A stretch of 64,000 nucleotides of DNA, taken from Podospora comata. Taxonomy: Eukaryota; Ascomycota; Sordariomycetes; Sordariales; Podosporaceae. Of the stretch, positions 28,321-39,874 are shown piece after piece. The notes beneath the pieces were generated by a model. The model saw only the letters and a program-made list of their open reading frames with translations, was not told the DNA's origin and made no database searches. The translations under genes were made by a program, and so were the position numbers. Position 1 is the stretch's first letter. Each line of letters starts with the position of its first letter. Location of the stretch: positions 3,720,001 to 3,784,000 of the forward strand of contig CP071497.1 of NCBI GenBank assembly GCA_017354895.1, in the 5' to 3' direction.

Positions 28321-29291
28321 TTTTGTTGGTATATGTATACAGCTGCTTCTGGTGTTCCGTTACTGAAACGCCCATCGTCTCTAGGCTATCAGCTGCAGGT
28401 TAAGCTGATCTATCAACACCCCCCGCTTACATCCGGTTCAGACAGGGCGAGCGAGTGGTTGATATCTCAACTTCTATTGGCAGCAGACAAGACCGGGACC
28501 GGAAGTTCTAACAGGGACAAATCAACCGGGGACACTCTCGCTGACGCCAGACAGGGCTGCCAGACAGCAAACTGTTTGACAGTAGTAAATAAATAATATA
28601 TCTCCGTAACGAGAGCCTGGAATTCCAAAAGCAAACTATGTCAAAGGTCTGAACATGAATGATTACCATACACCGCCTACCACCTGTGCCCAAAATCCCA
28701 ATTACGCCTGTCAAAGCCACTCCCACGCGTGCGACAAAAGCCAAGAGAGGAGATTCTCCCCTCAAGCAGGAAAGAAAAAGAAGAAAAAGATAAGAGAATA
28801 GTACCACCCGGTGTCACGCCCATCCCACCGTCTGAAAGGGTGACTGACATATGCCCCGTCCCCGGCCAGCCACACCCGCCCCAAGTGTTGTTGTTTCCTT
28901 GTAAACAATAATGATATTTCCCCGAACCCCCAACTAACGATGAACAAACAAGAACTCCTGGCACCAACCTAGCCGTGGGCCAAAAGAGCTACCCAATGGT
29001 AGACCGAAAGGAAAAGAAAGAAAAGAGCCGGAAAAATCAATGACGACCTCCTGTCCATTTATGTGATGGTTTTCCTCGTCGAGTAGACGGCTGCTGGCGG
29101 TTGGACGAGGTAAGAAGTCGAAGTGAATACTGATGCTGAACAATTGTCGAGAGTTTCTGAAAGAAAAAAGAAAGCTTGTCTAATAGTGCTTGATGAGTTG
29201 AGTTGTTGTGGAATACGGTTCGTGAAAATCGTTGTAGTATAATCATGCTGTTCTTGCCAAAGATGGCTGCCTGTGTGTGCGCCTTGGACGT
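28321..29291. other. intergenic between transposon and small gene
   Basis: 971 bp, downstream of the small minus-strand gene. A-rich and G-rich stretches only; no gene recognised. Confidence 0.5.
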
Positions 29292-29863
29292 TTATTGAGG
29301 CAGCATCTTCTTGATCTCCTCGTCACTGATGTGGATCTCGACGATGGGATCACGGCGCTGGTCGAGCGGGGTGTATTCAAAGTCGCTCATGGATGGCAGG
29401 AAGATTTCGGGATTCCAGACGAAGCCTTGCCCCCTCTCGAGGTAGGTCACCTGGTGGCACCGTGTGAGTGGCGGGGGTCAAGCACAGCATTGTAGCACTT
29501 CTGCCACTGCTGGCAGCCAGGACAAGGAAACAACTTACCAGTCTCATGGGTCCTTCGTGATCCTCGCCGCCAATCCGGATGGTCGTGCACTCCTGCTTGG
29601 TGAAAGCAGAGCCTGCGTGTTCATCATTAGCATCCCGTTTGGGATTGGGGGGGATGCAGAGAGTAATGAGGTCAGGACTTACTCAAAAGGCTGGGTCGTC
29701 TGGCGTGCACCTTTTGCTTCTGAGGAGCCCTAGGTGACGCCTTGGGAGAGTGGCCTGGCGTGCTCGGAGAGCTCGAGTACGACGACGGCGACGAGCCATC
29801 CTGGCGGTTCGCCTGGCGATGGCGCTGGTCGGGAATGGCGATCGAGGTAGGCATGTTGTCCAT
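29292..29863 (-). CDS. small conserved-looking protein of unknown function
   Basis: Not recognised. Three exons (29863-29683, 29612-29539, 29450-29292) with consistent phases and good splice signals (GTAAGT donors, CGCAG and CCAG acceptors) give 137 residues. Residues 1-60 are Ser/Pro/Arg-rich and probably disordered. The C-terminal half reads as an ordered domain: SAFTKQECTTIRIGGEDHEG, VTYLERGQGFVWNPEIFLPS, then FEYTPLDQRRDPIVEIHISD, ending EEIKKMLPQ. Three-exon coherence and the change from disordered to ordered composition argue for a real gene. No catalytic motif, signal peptide or membrane segment is seen. It is divergent from RPT3 across 1.3 kb. Confidence 0.75.
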
Positions 29864-31158
29864 GGCGGGCTAGGACTAGGAGACTTTAGGCTTTGGTAGG
29901 GTAACAGAACAAGACCGCCAGGTCGGTCGGGGCGAATTGAAGGTGCGGGGGAGGTAGTGTGAATTATTGGGTTGGGTTACGACTATGCTGCTACTGCCGA
30001 AGGAACGCGCAGAGCTGCAGGGACGGAGATACCATGTATTTATTCGCAGAGTATACTCCGTAAATGTTGGAAGCAGAGGAGCAGAGGAGCCGAGGAACAG
30101 AGGGAGCAGAGGGAGCAGAGGGAGCAGAGGAGCAGAGGAGCAGAGGAGCAGAGGAGCAAAGAAGCACAAGCACGTCAGACGGTGAAAATGGCGGGGCGGG
30201 GGACCGGGAGTGAGGAAGATGTAATGTGAAAGAAAGGCGAAGAGAAGGGTTTTAGAAAAGGCAGCAGGCGGGTAAGACCTGAGGAGGAGTGAGTAACCCC
30301 TCAGGGTGTCGGGTCGTCTCCCGAATGGTATGCGTACTGTGTACCTGGGATGTGACTAACATGGGAGCCTTTGTCTCCAACACAACGAACCCCTCCAACC
30401 ATCCAGGATCCACGCCATCATCTGATTCAGGCCATTGCAGGGCAAAGGCAAGATAACGGCGACCGGCATCTCTGCCTCCCACCCAATAGCTGGCCGTCCT
30501 CAGCGATGAACGCTACGTGGGAGGGCTGGACAGGCCTTGGCTCGTGAAGTCGGTAGTGAGGTAGCATGCCACTCTTTAGTGTGGGGTAGGATGTAGCCAA
30601 CATCCTTCTCCGCACCGCTTGCCTAATGCTGCAAGGCAATCTCATGATTGCGCCCAAGGGGCGACTAGAGATAATTCTCAGTTTTGTGCTACAGAAACTT
30701 GCCATGGAAGACAGTTCCCTCAGTGTCATCAGTTCTAGGTCAAGCGGTGACGAGGAAGCACGGCAGCAGCTCGTTGCAACAAGCAGCACCCTTGAAAGTT
30801 GGACCTTGAATTGCAGAAGCACAGGCCACACCAGTCCCCACCTTGTCCTCAACCTCTTTCGGCCTAGCCCCCCCCCCGCCTCATCAGACAAGGCTGCCGA
30901 ACCAATCCCACCGCTCAGAATCCTCAGGCTCCAGGCGGATGACGAGCCACTTGGAAGCTAATCGCCAAGATATACCTGACTGCTGCTGCCACGCGCCACG
31001 AGGCGAAAGCAACAACGACAGAACACCATCAAAACCACTTTCCATACGAAAACATTTGCAATTTACTGGCATTTTGCATTCCGGCATCACCAGGACCTAC
31101 CGCACTATTCAAATTCATCGCATCAGCCTCGGGAGAGAAAGGGATATCTAGGGCAAAA
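29864..31158. other. intergenic, divergent region to RPT3
   Basis: 1.3 kb with a purine-rich minisatellite (30072-30160) near the small gene. The rest is unremarkable; a minus-strand frame at 30427-30891 has no family features. Confidence 0.5.
30072..30160. repeat. purine minisatellite (GCAGAGGA/GCAGAGGGA)
   Basis: About ten tandem copies of an 8-9 bp AGCAGAGG(G)-type unit, with strong purine strand bias. It lies upstream of the small minus-strand gene. Confidence 0.9.
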
Positions 31159-32538
31159 ATGGGTGACGTCCTGGTCGAAAGCGCTGCCAACAGCGTCCAG
31201 CCTCACAAGAAGAGCATCCCCTCCACCATTCCTAGCATCGAGAACTTCGAGGGCGTAACGACAGAGGGCAACGATGAGTACGAGAACCTCAAGCGGCTGC
31301 AACGGCAGCTGGAGTACATCCAGCTGCAGGAGGAGTACATCAAGGACGAGCAAAGGTAGCCGCTCGCACTTTCTGCAATCGACGTGGGACAGGAGCTAAA
31401 CCTTTTGGTGTTAGGAGTCTGAAGCGTGAGTTGGTGCGGGCACAGGAGGAGATCAAGCGCATCCAGAGCGTCCCGCTGGTCATCGGCCAGTTCATGGAGG
31501 CCATTGACCAAAAGTAAGCACGCTTCATCCTCGACCCTCGACCAACCCAACTAACAAACCATTACCAGCACTGGCATCGTTCAGTCCTCCACCGGCAGCA
31601 ACTACGTCGTCCGCATCCTGTCCACCCTCGACCGCGAGAAGCTCAAGCCCTCCTCCTCGGTCGCCCTCCACCGCCACTCCAATGCCCTCGTCGACATCCT
31701 CCCCCCCGAAGCCGACTCCTCCATCGCCATGCTCGGCGCCGACGAAAAGCCCGACGTGACCTACGCCGACGTTGGTGGTCTCGACATGCAAAAGCAGGAA
31801 ATCCGCGAGGCCGTCGAGCTCCCTCTCACCCATTTCGACCTCTACAAGCAAATCGGCATCGACCCTCCCCGCGGTGTTCTCCTCTACGGCCCCCCCGGTA
31901 CCGGCAAGACGATGCTTGTCAAGGCCGTCGCCAACTCGACCACGGCCAATTTCATCCGCGTGGTCGGGTCCGAGTTCGTCCAGAAATATCTCGGTGAAGG
32001 CCCCCGCATGGTCCGCGACGTCTTCCGCATGGCTCGCGAGAACGCCCCGGCCATCATCTTCATCGACGAAATCGACGCCATCGCCACGAAGCGTTTCGAT
32101 GCTCAGACCGGTGCCGATCGGGAAGTCCAGCGTATCCTGCTCGAACTCCTCAACCAAATGGATGGTTTCGACCAGACGGCCAACGTCAAGGTCATCATGG
32201 CCACCAACCGAGCCGACACGCTTGATCCTGCCCTTCTCCGTCCCGGCCGGCTCGATCGCAAGATTGAGTTCCCCAACCTTCGTGATCGCCGTGAGAGGAG
32301 ACTGATCTTTACGACGATTGCGGGCAAGATGAGCTTGGCGCCAGAGGTTGACTTGGATAGTTTGATCACGAGGAACGATCCGCTGAGCGGCGCCGTGATT
32401 GCGGCGATTATGCAGGAGGCGGGGCTGAGGGCGGTGAGAAAGAATAGGTACAACATTATTCAGAGCGATTTGGAGGATGCGTATAGCAGCCAGGTGAAGG
32501 GGACGACGGATGAAAACAAGTTTGATTTTTACAAATAA
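31159..32538 (+). CDS. RPT3: 26S proteasome regulatory ATPase Rpt3 (PSMC4)
   Basis: AAA+ ATPase of the 19S base ring, which unfolds substrates into the proteasome. Exons 31159-31355, 31415-31513 and 31569-32538 give 421 residues. An N-terminal coiled coil ([20 protein letters not shown]) comes first. The OB domain has [12 protein letters not shown] and [14 protein letters not shown]. The AAA core has Walker A GPPGTGKT (206-213), Walker B IIFIDEID (from 261), and the sensor/arginine-finger region with [25 protein letters not shown]. It ends FDFYK, the usual Rpt3 C-terminal tail that docks in the alpha ring. All catalytic residues are intact. Confidence 0.97.
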
Positions 32539-33164
32539 GCGGGGACATGAAGGGGGGGGAAAACAAAAGGTTCAGGCTTACAACAGCGAAGATTGATGGC
32601 CAGGTGTGTTTTTGGGGTGAGGGGGGGTTGGGTGGCTGCTTTGCTAGAGGAGTCGAGATGCGTAATGTACAATATAAGTATGACATGGAATAGATGGCGT
32701 GTCTTGTCTTTTGCTGAGTTTTGGTTGGTGATGGTGTGAAATGGTGCAGTCTCCTTTAGGCTTCGGTGTCAGAGCCTGCTGATATTCTCCTCGTTACAAC
32801 ATTCCACAATACCAAGGTCCGAACGTGTGTCTGTCAGGGACAGGTATCTACATTCATATCACTTTCAGAGGGGGCTGGCAGAGTGTGTGACAAAAGTTTC
32901 TTTGATATCGTTGAATACCAACAATGCATTAATACTAGTAATACACACTAACCTCACTCTTCCCTCTCGATGAAAAAAACTTGCACTTTCTCAACCAACG
33001 CTCGAGAAAGCTAGGAGGAAAATCATGTAAACGCTTCTTGAACCCACAGAAGATGCCAACACCAGCAGCAGCAGTAGTAACTCTCACACACAGAAACACA
33101 GCAAAAAAAAACAACCAAAAAAACCGGGTATATCCTCCGACAATCCACCAACCAACCAATCAAT

Positions 33165-33252
<88 letters not shown>

Positions 33253-33940
33253 CACCAGTACTCACTCATCCTTCATCCCCGTGTGTCAGTAGTTCGTAGA
33301 AGAACCATCCTCTCTTTTCCCCCCTTTCATGGGCAGAGCAGCGAACAAGGCGCGAGAAGATAAAAAAAGCCGTCTCTCCTGCTCCCCACCGCTTAGACTT
33401 TGAGAAAAAAGAAAAAAGAAAAAAAAGCCCGTCTAATGTATATCCGCCCCCAGTTCCCTCAGTTTGTTCCCCCAGAATTCTATTTGCAGCAAGCAAGCAG
33501 GCAAGTTCCTGCGCTTTCTATGTATCCCTTTCCATCCCTTCCTTTCCACCCTCTTTTCTTCTACAAGAAGAAACAAAAAAAAAAAAAGGAAAAGAAAAGG
33601 AAAAAGTGTATCACCCCTTTTCCTCATTATTTCATTACCCATTACCCTCCACCCTACCCCCCTCTGTTTCTTTCTCGTTCTCCCGAAAATCCACATCTGG
33701 CTTTTCGTATAATCGCCAAAATAGTCGGAGAACCCCCAATGAATGGTGTGATGGTACAAATATCCGCCCCACCCCCCGCCCCCCTGTCTCATATCTTACA
33801 ACCCCCTACCCCCTCCCCTTCCTCCCCCCCCCAACAACCGCCCTAAACATCCCCTTCACCCTCTCCATCCTCTCCCTCTGCCTAACCTTCAACCACCCCT
33901 CCACCGTGACCAACTTCTCCTCAACAACAACAGGAACCTC
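32539..33940. other. intergenic, convergent 3' ends RPT3/LST7
   Basis: 1.4 kb holding a TCAA tetranucleotide microsatellite (33165-33252), A-rich runs at 33408-33426 and 33577-33606, and C-rich sequence next to LST7. No gene. Confidence 0.5.
33165..33252. repeat. (AATC)n microsatellite, ~22 copies
   Basis: An almost perfect tetranucleotide run of 88 bp; likely length-polymorphic. Confidence 0.95.
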
Positions 33941-36010
33941 CTAAGTCCCCATCGCAACACCCAGTTCCAACAGCAGCTTCACAAACTTAGTATGCAGCTC
34001 CAGAAAAAAGTCCGGCATCCCCACCAACTCCGCCAACCCCCTCTGCTTCAACGCCACCCCTCCCCCCGCCCCCGCAAACCCACTGCCCATACGTCTCGAC
34101 AAACCCCCCATGCCCCCCGTTAGAAAACTACTCCTCTCATTATTATTACCCTGTTGCTGCTGCTGCTGTGGTGGTGGTTCGCCCATGGCAAAACTCCCAT
34201 ACCCCGGGCCAGGCATTATCGGACTCGAGGCGTTGCTACCGCCCGTCGATTCGGCAAGGGCGCGCTCGGCTTCCGCTTCGGCGAGGGCTTGGATCCAGGT
34301 TGCCATATCCCTAAAGGCTGAGGCGACATACCCAAAAGTTTTCATGGCGAGGCGTTCGCGCTGGGTCGACAAGGCTAAAAAGGCGTACACCCGCTTATGG
34401 CCGCGGGCGTGCACATCTGGGATGCGGAAAATGTAGGCCGTGGTGTAACCCGCTGCCGGGTCGCCAAAGAAGATGGGGCCGCCTGATACGGCGTTGCCTA
34501 CGCTGTGGGTGGTCACAAAGGCGGGTGTGATGGGTGAGGCGCAAGGGGTGGACATGGCTGACGGGTTGGTAGGTGAGGTTTGTGGCGCTCTAGGTAGAGT
34601 TTCCAGCGACAATGTCCGCAGACAAGAAGCCCGGACGATGGAAAAGGATGAGGGGGCCTGGGGCTCGTGGGTGGAGATGTACTCTAGGTAGTGAGTGTGT
34701 GAGTTCATATTAGCCACCGAGCTGCTTTCGCTCGAGCGGGAGGCGACCGACGCTGCGGTGGGCGTGCGGCGGTGGGTTGGTCGGAGTGTTGGGTTGGAGG
34801 ACTCATCCTCGGATGCAGTAGAGGAAGAAGACTGTGAAGTTGGTGGTGAGGTGGTGTTGTACACTCTTGCGCAAGGCGCCTTGGAGCGCAAAGTAGGACC
34901 GCGTTCGGGTCGGGAGTCCGCCCCGACGCCGCCGCTTCCGGGTTGAAGTTTTGGTAGAGTCAAGGCGCAGTTGTCACACGGCCCGGCTCGGCGGGTCACA
35001 TAATCATCATATGTCTTGCGGAAGGACGAGTCTTGCCGTGGTTTGGACTGCTGCTGCTGCTGCTGTTGCTGTTTTGAGTTGGGTGGTGCTCCTTCTGGTG
35101 GTAGCTGTGGGCTCTGTGGTGGTGTTTCCACCGCCGAACCGCCGAGACCGCCAGATGAAGATGATGCTGCTACCTGCGCGGCACGTCGTAGGGCGGTCCT
35201 GTGGGTTTGAGCCTCGTGTTCGGTTGCTGGAAGTGACGAGCTCCGCCGGGCGTCTGCAAAGTTCATTCGTCGAAGCGCCTCCGTGACAGCGGTGGTGGCT
35301 TGCGTTGACTCTCCTCCCGGCATCGGAACGCTGGAGCGCGGCCGGTCGGGGCCTGACCCGGCACGGTCATGCAGCTCATCGTCATAGCATACGTTGCAGG
35401 GGACTGGCAGCCCCTCGGTGACCATCAGGGGCGTGGGCCCGTGAAGATCACAGTAGTGGGCCAGACACAGCTGTAAGTGAGGAATTAGCATCGTGTCGTG
35501 ATGAGGGCAGGCATGGCATGTGAAAAGGGCAAAGATGGAGGAGAAAGAAGGAGGAGCATGGTGGCGTCGGGGGAGAAAGAAAGGGAGGCGCATTTGTCAA
35601 AGAGACTCGGTTTCGCTGCTGATTGAGCCGAACGCGTTGGGATGGGACGCTTATGGGCTCGGTCTAATCCCTTTGAAATGAAACACCAGCACGTGGAGGA
35701 GTGGCCCAATGCCGATATTTGCTGCGCGGGGCTCCAAAGCTGCCGGACTGCTGGGACTCTGGTCGTCAAGGCTGAGAGGCGTGGGGGTGCACAGCAGGAG
35801 ACAGTCGAGAGAAGTCGTCCAAAGTGAGGCGGTGAACAGTTGTTGGGTTGCATTTGGAAGATGCGACAAGGGCAAACGGCAAGCACAGCATCAGGCATCG
35901 AATGACCATGCAGCCAGCCATGCATAGGGGTATGGAGGGGGGGGGTGGGAAGGAAGATTATGATTATGGGTGATTCTTGCGAGCGACGAGCAACTTACTA
36001 TCGACGTCAT
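33941..36010 (-). CDS. LST7: Lst7 / folliculin-family protein
   Basis: Folliculin homologue. With Lst4 it forms the GAP complex that acts on the Rag-type GTPase Gtr2 upstream of TORC1 at the vacuole (yeast knowledge). Model: a 12-nt first exon (36010-35999, MTSI), an intron of 528 nt, and one large exon (35470-33941), 513 residues. The N-terminal LCLAHYCDLHGPTPLMVTEGLPVPC is the folliculin hallmark. A Ser/Gln-rich insert with poly-Gln (~125-140) and a paired-Cys segment (AGPCDNCALTLPKL) follow. Next come HYLEYISTHEPQAPSSFSIVRASCLRTLSLE and the longin-like core GPIFFGDPAAGYTTAYIFRIPDVHARGHKRVYAFLALS. A second poly-Gln run and a Gly-rich stretch precede the C-terminus. A start at 35593 inside the intron would give a longer, less conserved N-terminus. 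Confidence 0.85.
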
Positions 36011-36929
36011 GACTGGGTGCTGAGAGTGGTAGGTAGCTTATCGCAAAAATCTCAAAAATCTCATGCTGCTGCTGTTTGTCGCCAACGAGATAGATGAAGG
36101 TGGTTTGCGACGCGGGGCGCGCGGGTGGGAGGTGGGTTGTGGCGACAAGGCTGGCAGGTGGTTCGACTGAGGAAGTGTATGTTGTTGTTTTCGTTTTCTG
36201 TTCGCTATTCGTGGCGGGGGTGCTGGACCCTGTAACGATCGTCTTTCTCTCCGAATCAGAGGCTGGTTGGTTGAGATGGTGAAATGATCGAATATCTCGG
36301 GGGGTCGGGGCAAGAGGTGATCAACCTCGGAGTGAAATATCGCGAGCCATGGCAGCTGTGGGATTTGCGGGGGAGGGGGAGGGGGGGAGTGCGGCGCCAA
36401 CGATTCGTGGTGATTGATGATGACGATGATGATGATGAGGAGGAGGATGATGCTGATGCTGATCAAGACCCCTGTAAGGTACTTTGGGAGGGTTGAGGTA
36501 CTTGGGGGAAAGCGACCTAGCGTATCGATAAGGTAAGGTAAGGTAAGGTAAAATGGTAGGGCAGCGATAAGAAAAGCGTTGGCTAGGTGGCAGCAACAGC
36601 GCCGGTGGTTTTCTGGGAGTAGTAGAGCCGATTGATCGCCAGTGGTCGAGATCTTGGGGGAAAAAAGAACAAAAATGAGGTGATGCAGGGCTGATGGATC
36701 CCTCTTATTCAATCCTTCTGGAAGCGCGGCGGTTGTGCCATAGTGGAGTTGCTCTCAATGCTACGCCGAATTGGGGGGGACCCCCCGGTTCTTCCGACCG
36801 GCACCAGGAACCGTGGTCCTTGGAAATTTCACAGCCGGGAGATGTTCGAGGCCTTGTCCACCATCTTGGCAGGTCCTTCCTACAAGAACAACACGAGAAT
36901 GAAATTATATGTGATACCTACCACGTCTT

Positions 36930-36998
36930 GTCTCTCTCTCTCTCTCTCTCTCTTTCTGTTGCCCCCCCCCCCTCTCTCTCTCTCTCTATGTCTCTCTC

Positions 36999-37030
<32 letters not shown>
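36930..37030. repeat. (CT)n microsatellite, interrupted
   Basis: Three CT blocks split by a C-run and TATG/TATC breaks. Confidence 0.93.
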
Positions 37031-38487
37031 GCTCTTCTCCTCTCCTCTAAGAAAAACAAAATGTCACCATCGGCCAATTGACCGGCCGTATTAGCTTGGT
37101 GTCGACAGTGACAGTGACAGAACGATCCTGCCCGCACCCCGCTCTCTTCAAACCTGTCACTCACTCATCCAGTGCATATGCAACTGCTTCCCAAAATATC
37201 CTCCCCTCTCACAAAACCATCGGATGTCTTTTCTGTCTCTCCAGGCGAGAGCCCCAGCCAGGCTAGTGAGACGTTCATCTCCGTGTCTTTAGTCATTAAT
37301 ACACCGGTCTGTGACCTGATTGCCGGGTTTCCACGTGGGAGAAATCCATCTGGACCGCTGCCCACCCCCCCCCTCCCGGCTCCACGGGTTGATCAGGCTG
37401 ATCTTGGTCTGCAAATCGGCAGCGTCTTATTTGTATCCTCTACGGGACACCATTCATCCGGGCCTCTGTTTTGGGTTGAACAGCATCGACAAAGTCCCTC
37501 GTGATTTTTGTCACCAGGTTCGTTCTCTGCCGGTTGAATTGCATCTCTCACCTACATATGTCGCACAGTGGCACCGTTACAAGCGGCCGTTGACACTTGC
37601 ACTCTTGCCGCCGTCGCCGCCTCTTGGCCCTGAGAAAATCCCCACACTCACACCTCCCTCTTTAAGAACAAGTTTCAAGTCCCTTACCCATGTCTAGCAC
37701 GCGGCTCTCCTTTTCTTTCGTTTCTATTTCGGACATTCCGAATTGATGCCCAAGAAGAATTCCGCCCGAAACAACGGGAAACAGTTTCTTGACACGAACC
37801 GAAGGGGGGGGAAGAGTCCACGAAACAGTCGAAACAATTTCAACCCTCGCCAAAACATCCTGCTCATGCAGATGAGAACATGGGGGGAGAGGGGCAGGGA
37901 AACGATTTCATCACCTTGATTTCATCATCCCGCTCACACCACGCGGCTCGCTCGCACTCGCTTATTTGTCTACTTCAGAACATACCTCTTCTCTCTCTTG
38001 CGGTTACCATTTTCTGATCTCTCTCAATCCCGTTTAGGACACACACACACACACACACACACAAACCATGCTTAGGAAAATCTTGGTGGTGTGTGTGGGA
38101 GGAGGACACGGCCACCACCACCACCAAAACACCCAACGTATCAAGAACCAAAAAAAAAAAAAAAAACCAGGAGAGATATTTAAGCATCTTTTTAGCCTCT
38201 GCGCTTCTCCGGTCCGAAACCCACTTCTTCCTGTTGTCTGGGAATTGACCTACCCTCCTTCCATCACACCGTAGTAAAAAAGCAACCTACCACCTGCGAC
38301 GCTCTAACGACGTCAACAAGGGCGAGTTATAGGTATTAGGTGCCGGAGCTAAAAAGGGAGGGGGGTGGTAATGCTAAGGTACAAAAAAACGTTGGATTAT
38401 GATGCCGGGTGTTACTCTACTTTTTTGCTAAGCACTCTGTCAACCAATGTCGTTGAAGCCTCGCCTCAAAAGAAAAAGACTAAAAAC

Positions 38488-38522
38488 TCCACCACCACCA
38501 CCACCACTACCTCTTCCTCCTC

Positions 38523-38566
<44 letters not shown>

Positions 38567-38567
38567 G
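38488..38567. repeat. triplet repeats (CAC)n-(TCC)n-(GTCCTC)n
   Basis: Compound triplet and hexanucleotide tract. The frame through it reads poly-Thr/Ser, but no protein context supports coding. Confidence 0.9.
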
Positions 38568-38968
38568 TTACTGAGAAGTTTCGCAAGCATCCCCGGAATC
38601 AACTCTAGCAGCCCCTCCCAAATTCTACCGAGGGTGAATCTCCCCGAGGTTCTCGGAATATCTAACCTCGGGGACGACATCAGTCTGTTTTTGTTCCCGC
38701 CGCCCCCCCCTCCCACCGGCAAAGTTTTCTTTCCTGTCGGGATTCCACGTCGTTTTTTTACCCCGGATTATACAAAAATTTCTGGGAAGGACCCAAAACC
38801 CGATATTCTGGCGTTTTTTTTTCCCATCTGCAACAGTGTGATGACAACAGGTATGGAGCCCAACCATGGATCCAGTCAATGCCAATTTATCCGGCCGAGA
38901 CCTTGGATTAATGGTACCCGGCTGGCCAAACTTGACGGTTGTAATCTGTTATCCTGCCTTTCCATCCA

Positions 38969-39001
38969 AAAAAAAAAAAAAAAAAAAAAAAGAAAAAAAA
39001 A
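38969..39001. repeat. poly-A tract
   Basis: 33-bp A tract with a single G. Confidence 0.9.
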
Positions 39002-39450
39002 GAAATAGTGCTTTGCTGGAGCGGTGGCTGTTGCTTGTTTTTCTCATCGTCATCAGCTCGTCATGACCATGTGAGCTGAAGTGAAATCAGTTCGTGATCT
39101 TTTATGTGCAATAGCGGCTACAAGACATCTTTTACTCCCCCTGATGAGGTAGCTTAGACTTGAATGATATACCCAAACCAGGGCTATACGTAGTGTGCGT
39201 GGAAAAACTCATGGAGAATTCTGAATTATTCGCCAGAATGTAGGATGGTAAAATACAAAAACAACCCGGCCCTTTTCGAGGGCCAGGATTTGATCGTAGC
39301 TATCCAGAAGACATCTCTACGCTGAAGGGGACGTCTCTCTTCGTTTCACTCTACCTCCACACCTTAGGGCACACACTGATGTCAAACTGTGAATCGTACA
39401 GAAATGTCAATGCAATAGCACCTCTCTCCTTTCCTTTCCTATCCTATCCC

Positions 39451-39540
39451 CCATTTCCTCATCCTATGCAACCACATCCCCCAATTCCTCATCCTATGCA
39501 ACCACATCCCCCAATTCCTCACCCTATGCAACCACATCGC
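39451..39540. repeat. 30-bp tandem repeat, three copies
   Basis: Units 39451-39480, 39481-39510 and 39511-39540 differ at only one to three positions each. Confidence 0.93.
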
Positions 39541-39874
39541 CCAAAACCATGCCGAAATACCTGGGTATCTAAAAGGAAACAAAAACAAGAGGAAAAAAAG
39601 AGAAAACCCGCCCCCATGTTGAATTATACAAAACTCGTCAATCCCATCCTACCCCCTCCAATAATTATAATAAAAACTCAAAACAACAAGAAAAAAATCC
39701 ATCTAACATGTATGCCTCCCCAAAGATATATATGCCCACCCATGCGATGAAAGAAAACAGAAAAAAAAACGCTCAGACAAAGAAACAACCAAAAAAAAAA
39801 AAAAACACCGCCCCTATTATGCCCCCCTTAAAATGCAATTGCTCCTCCTTCCCACACACATCTACTGGAAAGTC

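Larger units (their letters stand above)
36011..39874. other. 3.9 kb repeat-rich spacer between LST7 and the phosphatase gene
   Basis: Upstream of LST7, downstream of the phosphatase gene. It contains a (TAAGG)n run (36532-36552), a long CT microsatellite (36930-37030), (AC)n at 38041-38062, CAC/TCC/TCG triplets (38488-38567), a poly-A tract (38969-39001) and a perfect-length 30-bp tandem triplet (39451-39540). ORFs inside follow the repeats. No gene supported. Confidence 0.55.

Noticed and set aside
33165-33252. CRISPR-like array
   Set aside because: A plain tetranucleotide microsatellite without spacers.
35471-35593. LST7 start at 35593
   Set aside because: The N-terminal 37 residues it adds are not folliculin-like, and a good acceptor TTACAG precedes LCLAHYCDLHGP.
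39379-39750. ORF with HPMQPHPPIP repeats
   Set aside because: Follows the 30-bp tandem repeat; no flanking protein-like sequence.
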